Shown here in pieces: positions 14,327-21,381 of a stretch of 43,335 bases of DNA (its first letter is position 1; every line of letters starts with the position of its first letter). The notes beneath the pieces were generated by a model. The model was not told the origin of the DNA. It saw nothing but the letters and a program-made list of their open reading frames with translations, and ran no database searches. Location: NCBI GenBank assembly GCA_964413845.1, contig CAYPTJ010000008.1, positions 1-43,335 on the forward strand, written 5' to 3'. The stretch comes from CAYPTJ01 sp964413845 (GTDB lineage Bacteria; Patescibacteriota; WWE3; 9FT-COMBO-53-11). Both the position numbers and the translations under genes were made by a program.

Positions 14327-15451
14327 TCACCGTATGCTCCCCGTAATCTGGTAAATGGGGGTGATGATGGAAAGAGCGATAAAAGCAACAACGCCGCCGA
14401 TGAAAAGAAGGAGAAGCGGTTCTAAGAGAGTGGTCATGTTTTTAGTAGTGCTTTCAACCTCCGCCTCGAAATACTCGCCTAAATAGACCAGATTCTCCTC
14501 AAGGTTTCCACTTTTCTCTCCCACCCCAATCATTCTTGAAACAAAGGGGGGAAATTCGGGGTAATTTCCGTCCCGGAGAGCCTTCTCAATGCTTTTACCT
14601 TTCCTGACCTCATTGGCGATCTTCTCAAGATCATGCTTGTAAACGGTGTTTCCTTCGGTTACAGCTGCGGTTGCTAAGGCGGCGGTGATCGGCAGCCCAC
14701 TGCGAAGCATTATCCCTAAATTCCGGCTTAAGGTGGCTATGGCGACGCATCTGAAAAAATAACCAAAGATAGGAAGTTTAAGAAGAAGGCTGTCACGCCA
14801 AGGCTTAATCAGGCGTGAACGAAGGATAAAGACGAAAGTGGCAAGAAGGAGACCTAGTCCTGGAATAGCAATGTATCCTTGATTCCGAAGAACTTTTGAG
14901 AAAAAAATAAGCAGCTTTGTTGTTGGTGGAAGGGCAATGTCTAAGCCCTCAAACAGTTCAGTGATCTGGGGGAGAACAAAGAAAGCTAAGGCAAACCCAA
15001 TCACCCCTGTGACCGTTAGAATCAAGGACGGATAAAGCATCGCCGATTGGACCGTCTTTCGAAGATCATTCTCCTTCTCCAGCTGCTCCGTCAGGTATTC
15101 TAAGCTCCCCTCAAGTGTTCCGGACTCTTCCCCAACTCTAACAAGGCTAAGGTAGAAGAGATCGAAGATCTTGGGGTGTTTGGAGAAAGCCTTCTCCAGA
15201 CTCTGACCTTTTGAGATATCCTCATATACCTCCTGAAGAATCCTCTTAAATGCATGGCTTTTGGCTTGAACAGTAAGTGTCTCTAGGACATCGGCAATTG
15301 GGACTCCGCTTTTAAGCATCACCGCTAGATGCTTCGTAAAAAACATCTTCTCGCTGAAAGAAATTCGATCAAACATTTTATTTTTGAGCTTGCGAAAAAA
15401 CAAGCTCTGCTTATTCTCGAGCTTGTGAGAGAACAAGCTCTGCTTACTCAC
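14327..15451 (-). CDS. pilC: type IV pilus inner-membrane platform protein PilC
   Basis: GspF/PilC family: two repeated cytoplasmic domains (FFTKHLAVMLKSGVPIADVLE and ATLSRNLGIMLRSGLPITAAL), each followed by membrane helices, and a C-terminal helix LLLLFIGGVVAFIALSIITPIYQ. The GTG start overlaps the pilB stop (TAGTG). The first 25 residues (SLFSHKLENKQSLFFRKLKNK) come from two copies of a GAGCTTGT..ACAAGCTC palindrome, so the ancestral start is probably the ATG at 15376 (MFDRISFSEKMFF). PilC anchors PilB at the inner membrane and drives subunit extraction, from family knowledge. Confidence 0.92.
   Translation of the reverse strand: MSKQSLFSHKLENKQSLFFRKLKNKMFDRISFSEKMFFTKHLAVMLKSGVPIADVLETLTVQAKSHAFKRILQEVYEDISKGQSLEKAFSKHPKIFDLFYLSLVRVGEESGTLEGSLEYLTEQLEKENDLRKTVQSAMLYPSLILTVTGVIGFALAFFVLPQITELFEGLDIALPPTTKLLIFFSKVLRNQGYIAIPGLGLLLATFVFILRSRLIKPWRDSLLLKLPIFGYFFRCVAIATLSRNLGIMLRSGLPITAALATAAVTEGNTVYKHDLEKIANEVRKGKSIEKALRDGNYPEFPPFVSRMIGVGEKSGNLEENLVYLGEYFEAEVESTTKNMTTLLEPLLLLFIGGVVAFIALSIITPIYQITGSIR
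15376..15448. repeat. two GAGCTTGT..ACAAGCTC palindromes in the pilC leader
   Basis: Tandem copies of the AGAGCTTGTT-(5-7 nt)-CAAGCTC element; a third lies at 1660-1682 and a related one in the leader of the 12384-13877 gene (around 13825-13845). They add codons without a frameshift. Confidence 0.65.
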
Positions 15452-17139
15452 TATTCTTTTGTTGCTCTTAAGATTTCTTCAATGGTCGTGGTTCCTTTTA
15501 CCACCTTTTTTAATCCATTCTCCAACATTGTTGTCATCCCTTTTTCAACCGCCATTCTCTGAACTGCCTCGGCATCTTTCCGTTCAATAATTGCCTGCCT
15601 AATATCATCATCTACAAGGAGAACCTCGTGAATTCCAATCCGATCGGCGTATCCAGTTTGCTGGCACAAAGGACATCCCTGGGCAGTCCAGATTGTAACC
15701 TTTTCCCCCTTACCAAGATATCTTTCAACCGCATCTTTAGGAAGGTGTTCTTTTATGTTTGCCGCTGGCACTTGCTCTTTCTTTCGGCAGTTTTGACAAA
15801 GCATCCTCACCAGCCGCTGGGCGATAATCACATTTACAGTTGAGGCGACCAAGAATGGTTCAACTCCCATATCTAGAAGTCGGATGATAGAGGTTGCAGC
15901 ATCATTCGCGTGCATGGTGGAAAGAAGGAGATGTCCAGTCATTGCGGCATTCACCGCAATATTTGCTGTCTCTGGGTCTCGGATTTCTCCAACAAGAATA
16001 ATGTCCGGGTCTTGTCGCACAATTGAGCGCAACCCCTGGGCGAAAGTAAGGTTTGTTTTGGGATTAACTTGAATTTGGTTAACCTCCTCCATATCATATT
16101 CCACTGGATCTTCAATCGTGGTGATGTTTACATCTCTTTTGTTTAAGACCTTTAAAACCGCATACATTGTGGTTGTTTTCCCAGATCCCGTTGGTCCAGT
16201 TGCCAGAATCATTCCGTAGGGCTTGTCGTAAGCCCACCTTATCTTCTTTAGATCTCCCTCCTCAAAACCCATGTCCTCAAATGAAAGTTGCCGCACTCGG
16301 GCGGAAAGAAGTCGCAAGACTACTTTTTCCCCATGGGTTGTAGGCATTACTGAGACGCGAACATCAAGTTTTGTTTGCTGCTCTTTTGGCAAACCCACTC
16401 CCGTGCGAAAGATTAACTTTCCATCCTGAGCAGCTTGGTGCTCATCGGTGCGAAGGTTCGCCATCACCTTGATGCGGGTGATAATCTCCGGATGGATCTC
16501 TTTAGGAAGAGTGGCGACATCATGGAGAATTCCATCAATCCGATATCTAATAAGCGATTCTTCTTCTTTGGGCTCGATATGAACATCGGAAGCGCGATTT
16601 TGGTCACCATAAGAAAGCATCAAATCCACAATCTTTATGATTGGAACCTCAGCTGGTTGGCCTTTTGTTAAAAAAGCGCTTTCTTCGATGAGCTTGGCAA
16701 ACTCTTTCTGGATATCTTTCTGATAGCGGCGAAAAACCCCTTTAATATCCTTGGGGGTTGCGTAGTGAGGAATTACCTCATCGCCAGTTTTCTTCCTGAT
16801 AAACTCAATCGTTTCCAAGTTTTCTGGATTGGCAAGAGCAACTTTTAACCCCTCCTTTCCGCGAGAAAAAGCAATCGCCATCCGACTGCGCGCGGTCATC
16901 TCTGGAATAATGTTGAGAATCTCCTTGGAGATGGTGATTTTTCTAAGCTGGACAAATGGTGTGCCAAAATGCTTGGCGACAAGAGCACCTAGTTTTTCAT
17001 CAGAGGTGAGATTTTTTTCCAAAATTAGTCGGTAGAGGGTTGTTTTTCTACTTTGGGCTTCTTTCGCCAACTCGGAAAGCTGTTTTTCACTAACGAGCTT
17101 GTTTTTAAGAAGAATTGGGGACAGGATTTTATCTTCCAT
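15451..17139 (-). CDS. pilB: type IV pilus extension ATPase PilB
   Basis: A 562-aa hexameric ATPase. Residues 1-130 form the MshEN/GspE-N region; then NRASDVHIEP, Walker A GPTGSGKTT, TIEDPVEY, Walker B IILVGEIRD, the His box LLSTMHAND, and the zinc tetrad CQNC..CPLC. It is the first gene of the pilus operon (pilB, pilC, fimT-like, propeller pseudopilin, pilW-like, pilX-like, pilM, pilin), with overlaps or short gaps throughout. TGTTAAACT ends 9 nt before the ATG with no Shine-Dalgarno, so the operon mRNA may be leaderless. No PilT retraction ATPase is in the window. Confidence 0.95.
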   Translation of the reverse strand: MEDKILSPILLKNKLVSEKQLSELAKEAQSRKTTLYRLILEKNLTSDEKLGALVAKHFGTPFVQLRKITISKEILNIIPEMTARSRMAIAFSRGKEGLKVALANPENLETIEFIRKKTGDEVIPHYATPKDIKGVFRRYQKDIQKEFAKLIEESAFLTKGQPAEVPIIKIVDLMLSYGDQNRASDVHIEPKEEESLIRYRIDGILHDVATLPKEIHPEIITRIKVMANLRTDEHQAAQDGKLIFRTGVGLPKEQQTKLDVRVSVMPTTHGEKVVLRLLSARVRQLSFEDMGFEEGDLKKIRWAYDKPYGMILATGPTGSGKTTTMYAVLKVLNKRDVNITTIEDPVEYDMEEVNQIQVNPKTNLTFAQGLRSIVRQDPDIILVGEIRDPETANIAVNAAMTGHLLLSTMHANDAATSIIRLLDMGVEPFLVASTVNVIIAQRLVRMLCQNCRKKEQVPAANIKEHLPKDAVERYLGKGEKVTIWTAQGCPLCQQTGYADRIGIHEVLLVDDDIRQAIIERKDAEAVQRMAVEKGMTTMLENGLKKVVKGTTTIEEILRATKE

Positions 17140-17177
17140 TTAAGCATAAGTTTAACAAAATGATGTGCTTTAGGGTA

Positions 17178-17186
17178 TGGTAAAAT
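17178..17186 (+). promoter_or_regulatory. extended -10 promoter of the tRNA-Leu cluster
   Basis: TGGTAAAAT ends 15 nt before tRNA-Leu(CAG). The identical TGGTAAAAT at 32865-32873 ends 15 nt before tRNA-Lys. Confidence 0.65.
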
Positions 17187-17201
17187 AATATTAAACATTT
17201 T

Positions 17202-17290
17202 GGGCGAGTGGTGGAATGGTAGACACGCAGTCTTCAGAAGGCTGTCCCTGCAAAACGGGGGTGGAGGTTCAAATCCTCTCTCGCCCACCA
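17202..17290 (+). tRNA. tRNA-Leu(CAG)
   Basis: Class II tRNA: acceptor GGGCGAG/CTCGCCC, D-arm GTG..CAC, anticodon stem CAGTC/GGCTG with loop TTCAGAA (CAG), long variable arm, T-arm TGGAGG..CCTCT, encoded CCA. Followed by the CCTC..CGGTGTAAAC trailer. Confidence 0.93.
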
Positions 17291-17342
17291 CCTCGCTAAC
17301 GCTCGGTGTAAACTCCTAGCTTGCCCTGAGCGTAGCGAATGG

Positions 17343-17430
17343 GGGCGGATGGCGGAATTGGTATACGCGATAGGTTGAGGACCTATGCTCCGAAAGGGGC
17401 TTGAGGGTTCAAGTCCCTCTCCGCCCACCA
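17343..17430 (+). tRNA. tRNA-Leu(GAG)
   Basis: Class II tRNA: acceptor GGGCGGA/TCCGCCC, anticodon stem ATAGG/CCTAT with loop TTGAGGA (GAG), variable arm GCTCC..GGGGC, T-arm GAGGG/CCCTC, encoded CCA. One base separates it from the interrupted tRNA-Val. Confidence 0.93.
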
Positions 17431-17431
17431 T

Positions 17432-17466
17432 GGGCGATTAGCTCAACGGTAAGAGCGCTTCGTTTA
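17432..17466 (+). tRNA. 5' half of interrupted tRNA-Val (outer tRNA)
   Basis: GGGCGAT, TA, GCTC-AACGGTAA-GAGC, G, CTTCG, TTTA. With the half at 17597-17637 it makes a perfect tRNA: 7-bp acceptor, 4-bp D-stem, 5-bp anticodon stem and 5-bp T-stem. GGGnGATTAGCTC is the form of bacterial tRNA-Val(TAC). If the break lies after nucleotide 35, the joined loop is TTTACAT (anticodon TAC); the exact borders cannot be fixed from sequence. Confidence 0.75.
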
Positions 17467-17596
17467 TCCCACACCGAAGCAAAGCTTAGTGCGGGAGTAG
17501 CGACGAGGGTCTGTAGCTCAGCGGCAAGAGCGTTCGGCTTACATCCGAAAGGTCCCTGGTTCGAATCCAGGCAGGCCCACCAGACCTCGTCGCGTC
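17467..17596 (+). other. 130-nt insertion in the tRNA-Val anticodon loop, containing a whole tRNA-Val
   Basis: In order: a hairpin TCCCACAC..GTGCGGGA (17467-17496, with inner AAGC-AAA-GCTT), GTA, stem arm GCGACGA (17500-17506), complete tRNA-Val(TAC) (17507-17582), stem arm TCGTCGC (17587-17593), GTC. The outer stem closes the insertion so that the two halves of the outer tRNA meet at one multi-branch junction. It is too short for a group I intron and has no reading frame. Confidence 0.7.
17507..17582 (+). tRNA. tRNA-Val(TAC), complete, nested
   Basis: Acceptor GGGTCTG/CAGGCCC, D-arm GCTC..GAGC, anticodon stem TTCGG/CCGAA with loop CTTACAT (TAC), T-arm CCTGG/CCAGG, encoded CCA. It differs from the outer tRNA-Val in acceptor and T-arm, so it is not a recent duplicate. 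Confidence 0.94.
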
Positions 17597-17637
17597 CATC
17601 GAAGAGGTTGGGGGTTCAAATCCTCCATCGCCCACCA
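17597..17637 (+). tRNA. 3' half of interrupted tRNA-Val (outer tRNA)
   Basis: CAT, CGAAG, AGGTT, GGGGG-TTCAAAT-CCTCC, ATCGCCC, A, CCA. All stems match the 5' half at 17432-17466 without a mismatch other than one G-T in the T-stem, which argues for selection on, or a very recent break of, the outer tRNA. Confidence 0.75.
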
Positions 17638-17646
17638 TTAAACTTC

Positions 17647-17722
17647 GCCGAGGTAGCCAACGTGGTCACGGCACACGCCTGAAGAGCGTGGGATGTGGGT
17701 TCGATTCCCACCCTCGGCACCA
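17647..17722 (+). tRNA. tRNA-Phe(GAA)
   Basis: Acceptor GCCGAGG/CCTCGGC, D-arm GCC..GGC, anticodon stem CACGC/GCGTG with loop CTGAAGA (GAA), T-arm GTGGG/CCCAC, encoded CCA. Confidence 0.93.
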
Positions 17723-17783
17723 TCCTCCTTCGCTAAAGCTTCGGAAGGATGCCCCTCGAAGCCCTGCCTCGCCGGCAGGCAGG
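17719..17783 (+). repeat. inter-tRNA spacer repeat (copy 2) plus palindrome
   Basis: The first 44 nt repeat 6768-6811 in inverted orientation. They are followed by CCTGCC..GGCAGG (17763-17783), whose wider copy CGAAGCCCT..TTGGCGAAG recurs at 27580-27615. Confidence 0.75.
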
Positions 17784-17801
17784 CTTGGCGAAGTGGGGCA
17801 G

Positions 17802-17876
17802 GCGGCGGTAGTTCAGGGGTAGAACGTCTCGTTGCCAACGAGAAGGTCGCCGGTTCAAATCCGGTCCGCCGCTCCA
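17802..17876 (+). tRNA. tRNA-Gly(GCC)
   Basis: Acceptor GCGGCGG/CCGCCGC, D-arm GTTC..GAAC, anticodon stem TCTCG/CGAGA with loop TTGCCAA (GCC), T-arm GCCGG/CCGGT, discriminator T, encoded CCA. Confidence 0.94.
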
Positions 17877-17950
17877 ATTTTACTCTTATAGGACTAAAGC
17901 TTTTCTGTCCTTGACAGCTGTTATGACATTTTGATAGGTTGGGGTAGAAG

Positions 17951-18580
17951 ATGGGAAGCGAGCCCCTGCCAAAAAAACCGCTCATTTTGCTTTTTGGGTT
18001 GCCTTTTGTCTTTCTTTTTTCTGTCAGCCTGGTTGTTCTTTTCTCCGCTACCTATCTTCTTACCCACCCTTTGCAGACCCCAAAGCTTTTAGGTGCAACA
18101 ACTAACTATTCGGCCTTTAGTAGTCAACCTCCCACTCCGGTAATGTTGGGAGAAAGTTATATTTCAAAAGAGGCAAGGCCGCTTATTTTAAAAAGATTTC
18201 TTGAAAGCTATAATTCTCCTTTAGCTCCTTACGCCAACCACCTTCTTGAGGTTTCCGAAAAATACAATCTTGATTGGCGTCTCTTAACTGCCATTGCTGG
18301 GAACGAATCTCTTTTTGGTCGAGTTATTCCCTACAACTCCTACAACGCCTGGGGCTGGGGAGTTCATTCCCAAGGAACAGTGCGGTTTGGCTCTTGGGAA
18401 GAAGGGATTGAACGAGTAGCAAGAAGCTTAAAAGAAGACTTTATTGATCAAGGATTAACCACCATTGAGCTTATAATGACTAAATATGCCCCGGTTTCCA
18501 TCCAAAACGGATATCCCTGGGCGGATAATGTCCGTTGGTTTATGGAGCGGTTGGAGCAAGGGAAGGGATATCGGGAATGA
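17951..18580 (+). CDS. membrane-anchored lysozyme/glucosaminidase-like protein
   Basis: Residues about 10-35 form one membrane span, followed by a linker and a helical domain of about 130 aa: RLLTAIAGNESLFGRVIP (a catalytic Glu is expected in GNES), YNSYNAWGWGVHSQGTVRFGSWEEGIERVARSL. This is the pattern of glucosaminidase/lytic-transglycosylase-like peptidoglycan hydrolases. The outside location and wall cleavage are inference. A TTGACA at 17911 with a GATAGG-like -10 lies upstream. It precedes tpiA by 22 bp. Confidence 0.75.
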   Translation: MGSEPLPKKPLILLFGLPFVFLFSVSLVVLFSATYLLTHPLQTPKLLGATTNYSAFSSQPPTPVMLGESYISKEARPLILKRFLESYNSPLAPYANHLLEVSEKYNLDWRLLTAIAGNESLFGRVIPYNSYNAWGWGVHSQGTVRFGSWEEGIERVARSLKEDFIDQGLTTIELIMTKYAPVSIQNGYPWADNVRWFMERLEQGKGYRE

Positions 18581-18602
18581 TCACAAAAGGATTGAGTAGC
18601 TG

Positions 18603-19259
18603 ATGGTTGAGCTCCTTTTTATTAACTTTAAGAACTATCCCCAAGCGTTTAACCTGTTTCCTCAGCTCTATCAAGATTTAGAGGAAAGTGCTTGGAAATA
18701 TTCCTCAAAAGTTTTAACTGCTTTTGCCCCACCTTCTTTACTTTTCTCGAAGGTGAGGGAGACAGTTAAAGTTCCTCTTTGGGTACAGCATCTTGATCCT
18801 AGTTCGCTGGGAGCTTGTACCGGTTTTCTACCAGCAGAGGCCTTGGTAAAGATCGGTGCTGTAGGGACTTTTCTAAACCATAGCGAACATCCTCTGGATC
18901 CCAAACTCTTAGCAGAAACTGTCACTACCACAAAAAAGTTAGGGCTTTCAACCTTAATCTTTGCAGCTACCCTTGAGGCAGTTTCTGAGGTCAAAAAGCT
19001 GAATCCTGATTACATCACTTATGAGCCGCCAGAGTTGATTGGGGGGGAGGTATCAGTTACCTCCGCAGGAAAGGAGATTATTCCAGAGGCAGTTTCCGTA
19101 GCAAACCCCATTCCCCTTCTTGTTGGTGCAGGCATCCACAAAGGCGAAGATATTCAAGCCGCGCTTAAGTTTGGATCGGTAGGGGCCGTTGTCTCCTCCG
19201 CAATCATTACCGCTTCACAACCAGCTAAGGTAACAGAGGAGCTTCTTGCGGCGTTCTAA
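18603..19259 (+). CDS. tpiA: triosephosphate isomerase, short archaeal-type
   Basis: Interconverts dihydroxyacetone phosphate and glyceraldehyde 3-phosphate. Visible: substrate-binding NFKNY (Asn8, Lys10), the general-acid strand FLNHSEHPL with His93, catalytic Glu141 in YEPPELIGG (loop 6), and the phosphate loop GAGIHKGED. At 218 aa it is about 30 residues shorter than bacterial TIMs. YEPPELIG and NHSEHPL are the archaeal forms; bacterial enzymes have AYEPVWAIG and GHSERR. It ends with a 4-nt overlap with the convergent peptide-binding gene. Confidence 0.93.
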   Translation: MVELLFINFKNYPQAFNLFPQLYQDLEESAWKYSSKVLTAFAPPSLLFSKVRETVKVPLWVQHLDPSSLGACTGFLPAEALVKIGAVGTFLNHSEHPLDPKLLAETVTTTKKLGLSTLIFAATLEAVSEVKKLNPDYITYEPPELIGGEVSVTSAGKEIIPEAVSVANPIPLLVGAGIHKGEDIQAALKFGSVGAVVSSAIITASQPAKVTEELLAAF

Positions 19260-20686
19260 TACGGTAGTTGAACCCACTCTTGGATATTGCGGAAACGCTC
19301 GGAAGGTACGAAAAGGGAGGAAAGGTTAATTCCACTGAATCTTCTACTCACAAAATAATTGAGGTTGGGGTGATAAAGGAAGATTGCAGGATTATCCTCA
19401 AGAAAAAGCCGTTGGAAGTTAAGGTAGTGCTCTTTCCGTTTGGATTGTTGGATCGTTTTTCTTCCCTCCTCCAGCGCTCGATCAGCACGCGGATCAGAGT
19501 AGGAAGTGATATTTAGTCCAGGGTATACTTTCTGGGTTGAGTGCCACAGACTGTAACGATCTGGGTCTCTGGAGACTTCTTGTCCTAGGATAATCGCCTC
19601 AAAATCCTTGTTGGCGATAATCTCCTCAATCATGGTTGTGGAAACAGTTTCGATATTGACCTTGATCCCCAACATCTGCCAATGTTGGGTGATTACCTTT
19701 GCTACCTCCGGTAACTTCCCAATATTGGGTACAGTAAGAGTCAACCCTCCCTTAAACTGCGCTTTAATCGTGAGTGAAAATTTCGGGAAAGGAAGGTTTG
19801 CTTCAGCAAACGTTCCGCTCAAAGGACCATGAACAGGTACTCCTCCATCCTTTAGTGGATCATCAAGTAAGATGGGGATAGGTGTTTTGCGTGCGGCTGC
19901 ACGGCGAAAAGTGGGACTTTTAACCATTCGGTTTTTTGATTCCAAGTTAAAGAAAATTGCAAAGTACCGTCCATAAAGCGGGGATTGATAACGCGTGAAG
20001 GAAGGGTGGTTAAAATTATCTGCCACAAAGGCATCGACCTCTCCTCGTTTGGCTGCCTCCTGCAAATCGGTCTGCGTTTTGAAGAATTTAAAGACCAAAC
20101 TTCTTATCTTCCCCGTACCCTGGTTTTGGAGCGTGATCTCTTTCACTTCTCCATCCTGTTCAATATGATTGATATAAAAACTCCCATCTCCTACAACTGT
20201 TAAGGGTGAGGTGCGCACCAAGTGTGAGGGAGCAATTAGTTTAGTGAGAAGTGAGGGGAAAGAGCCAAGTGGATCTTCCAATCTGAAACGGATTTTCTTC
20301 CCGTCAACCACTTCAATTACTGCCTTGGAAAACGTTGGATCTTGATTGAGGGTAAATCGGACATCCTCGGCAACAACGGGGTAACCATCGTGCCAGAAAA
20401 TTCCATTTTTAAGTGTAATCTCATAAACTTTTCCTCCTTCTTTAACCTCATAACCTTCAACTAGATCATTGGTTAAGTTTCCAGCAAGGTCATATTTAAA
20501 CAAGGATCGAAAAAGAAGATTTTCTAACATCTCATCGACCTCATTTTTTGGTCCTGATGTGGGATTAAGATCGGTTGGTTGGCCCACCATACCTTCCGTA
20601 AATGTAGCTTGAGGGGTATATCTCAAAAAAGAAAGCCCAACGGCAACACCAAGGATAACCGCAACGAGAAGATACCGCACCACCAT
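19256..20686 (-). CDS. extracellular solute-binding protein family 5 (peptide/nickel type)
   Basis: N-terminal membrane anchor or signal (RYLLVAVILGVAVGLSFL), no lipobox cysteine. Then the SBP family 5 pattern: GQPTDLNPTSG, DLVEGYEVKEGGKVYEITLKNG, FWHDGYPVVAEDVRFTL, and a late ADRALEEGRKT..NFQRLFLEDNPAIFLYHPN. At 476 aa it is a little short. No permease or ATPase genes of a Dpp/Opp transporter are next to it; it follows secG by 3 bp. It may bind peptides for another transporter or act alone as a surface protein. Confidence 0.85.
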   Translation of the reverse strand: MVVRYLLVAVILGVAVGLSFLRYTPQATFTEGMVGQPTDLNPTSGPKNEVDEMLENLLFRSLFKYDLAGNLTNDLVEGYEVKEGGKVYEITLKNGIFWHDGYPVVAEDVRFTLNQDPTFSKAVIEVVDGKKIRFRLEDPLGSFPSLLTKLIAPSHLVRTSPLTVVGDGSFYINHIEQDGEVKEITLQNQGTGKIRSLVFKFFKTQTDLQEAAKRGEVDAFVADNFNHPSFTRYQSPLYGRYFAIFFNLESKNRMVKSPTFRRAAARKTPIPILLDDPLKDGGVPVHGPLSGTFAEANLPFPKFSLTIKAQFKGGLTLTVPNIGKLPEVAKVITQHWQMLGIKVNIETVSTTMIEEIIANKDFEAIILGQEVSRDPDRYSLWHSTQKVYPGLNITSYSDPRADRALEEGRKTIQQSKRKEHYLNFQRLFLEDNPAIFLYHPNLNYFVSRRFSGINLSSLFVPSERFRNIQEWVQLPY

Positions 20687-20689
20687 TTT

Positions 20690-20905
20690 CTATTTGAGCA
20701 GATTTACAAGCAAAGTAAGGATAAAAATCACCGCGATGATAGTCGTTGTGTAAAACAAGATTTTTTCGACCCCTCTTCTTGTTCGAAATGTTTCTCCACT
20801 GCCACCAAAAGTGCTGGAGAGTCCCGCTCCTCCTCCCTGAAGAAGGATAGAGATGATGAGGAAAACTGCAGCAACGATTTGAAGTATCTGAAGAAGAGGT
20901 ATCAT
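20690..20905 (-). CDS. secG: protein-export membrane subunit SecG
   Basis: 71 aa with two membrane spans (ILQIVAAVFLIISILLQ, ILFYTTTIIAVIFILTLLV) around the conserved LLQGGGAGLSSTFGGSG loop. Auxiliary subunit of SecYEG. The start ATGA overlaps the stop of the upstream holin-like gene. Confidence 0.93.
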   Translation of the reverse strand: MIPLLQILQIVAAVFLIISILLQGGGAGLSSTFGGSGETFRTRRGVEKILFYTTTIIAVIFILTLLVNLLK

Positions 20906-21321
20906 TCAACCTTCAAAACAAGCCCTAAAATTACAATAAGAAGTGAGATCACCATCGAAGCAAGAAGAAGCGTACCGAAAGCTGGGATGTCAAGTACAGG
21001 GACAGCAAGCTTAATATATTGAGTCTCAACTGCCAAACCAGGAATGCGAAACCCAACAACTGTTAGCTCAGGAACGATCTTAATTGTGAGGTAAAGAAGA
21101 CCCGTATTTATTAAAAATGAAGAAAAACCTAAGGTAAGGAAGTTCAAAGGAAGGGTGACCAGCTTAAGGATTGGTTTAAGGTAAGAGTTTATAATTCCAA
21201 AAGCAAGGGCCGCAATTGCAAGAACTGCAGGGTCACCACCATACGAAAATCCTTTAACCATCCGAGAGGCTCCAAACAAGGCGATCAGACTGAAGAAAAA
21301 AGACTTTAGAATATCTTTCAT
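20902..21321 (-). CDS. four-span membrane protein of the phage-holin IV-like family
   Basis: Four hydrophobic segments, with the family core FGIINSYLKPILKLVTLPLNFLTLGFSS..LINTGLLYLTIKIV (PF04020-like). The function of chromosomal members is unknown; there is no phage context here. The ATG at 21321 (MKDILKSFFFSL) is preferred, since family members begin this way; an in-frame ATG at 21363 lies in the divergent promoter region. TATGTT lies 13 nt upstream of the chosen ATG. Confidence 0.75.
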   Translation of the reverse strand: MKDILKSFFFSLIALFGASRMVKGFSYGGDPAVLAIAALAFGIINSYLKPILKLVTLPLNFLTLGFSSFLINTGLLYLTIKIVPELTVVGFRIPGLAVETQYIKLAVPVLDIPAFGTLLLASMVISLLIVILGLVLKVE

Positions 21322-21381
21322 CCTGAGAAAAAGTAACATACTAAAGCTCACATTTGCAATCAAACTGCTAAGATAAATAGG

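Noticed and set aside
17467..17596. Group I intron in the tRNA-Val anticodon loop
   Set aside because: 130 nt is too short for the catalytic core; almost all of it is a hairpin plus a complete tRNA. The Arg insert (about 242 nt) is mostly tRNA and tandem repeat.
17432..17637. Circularly permuted tRNA
   Set aside because: The 5' half precedes the 3' half in all nested loci, so order is normal and only interrupted.
20902..21321. Prophage holin
   Set aside because: No phage genes nearby; it is in an operon with secG, and this family is common on bacterial chromosomes.
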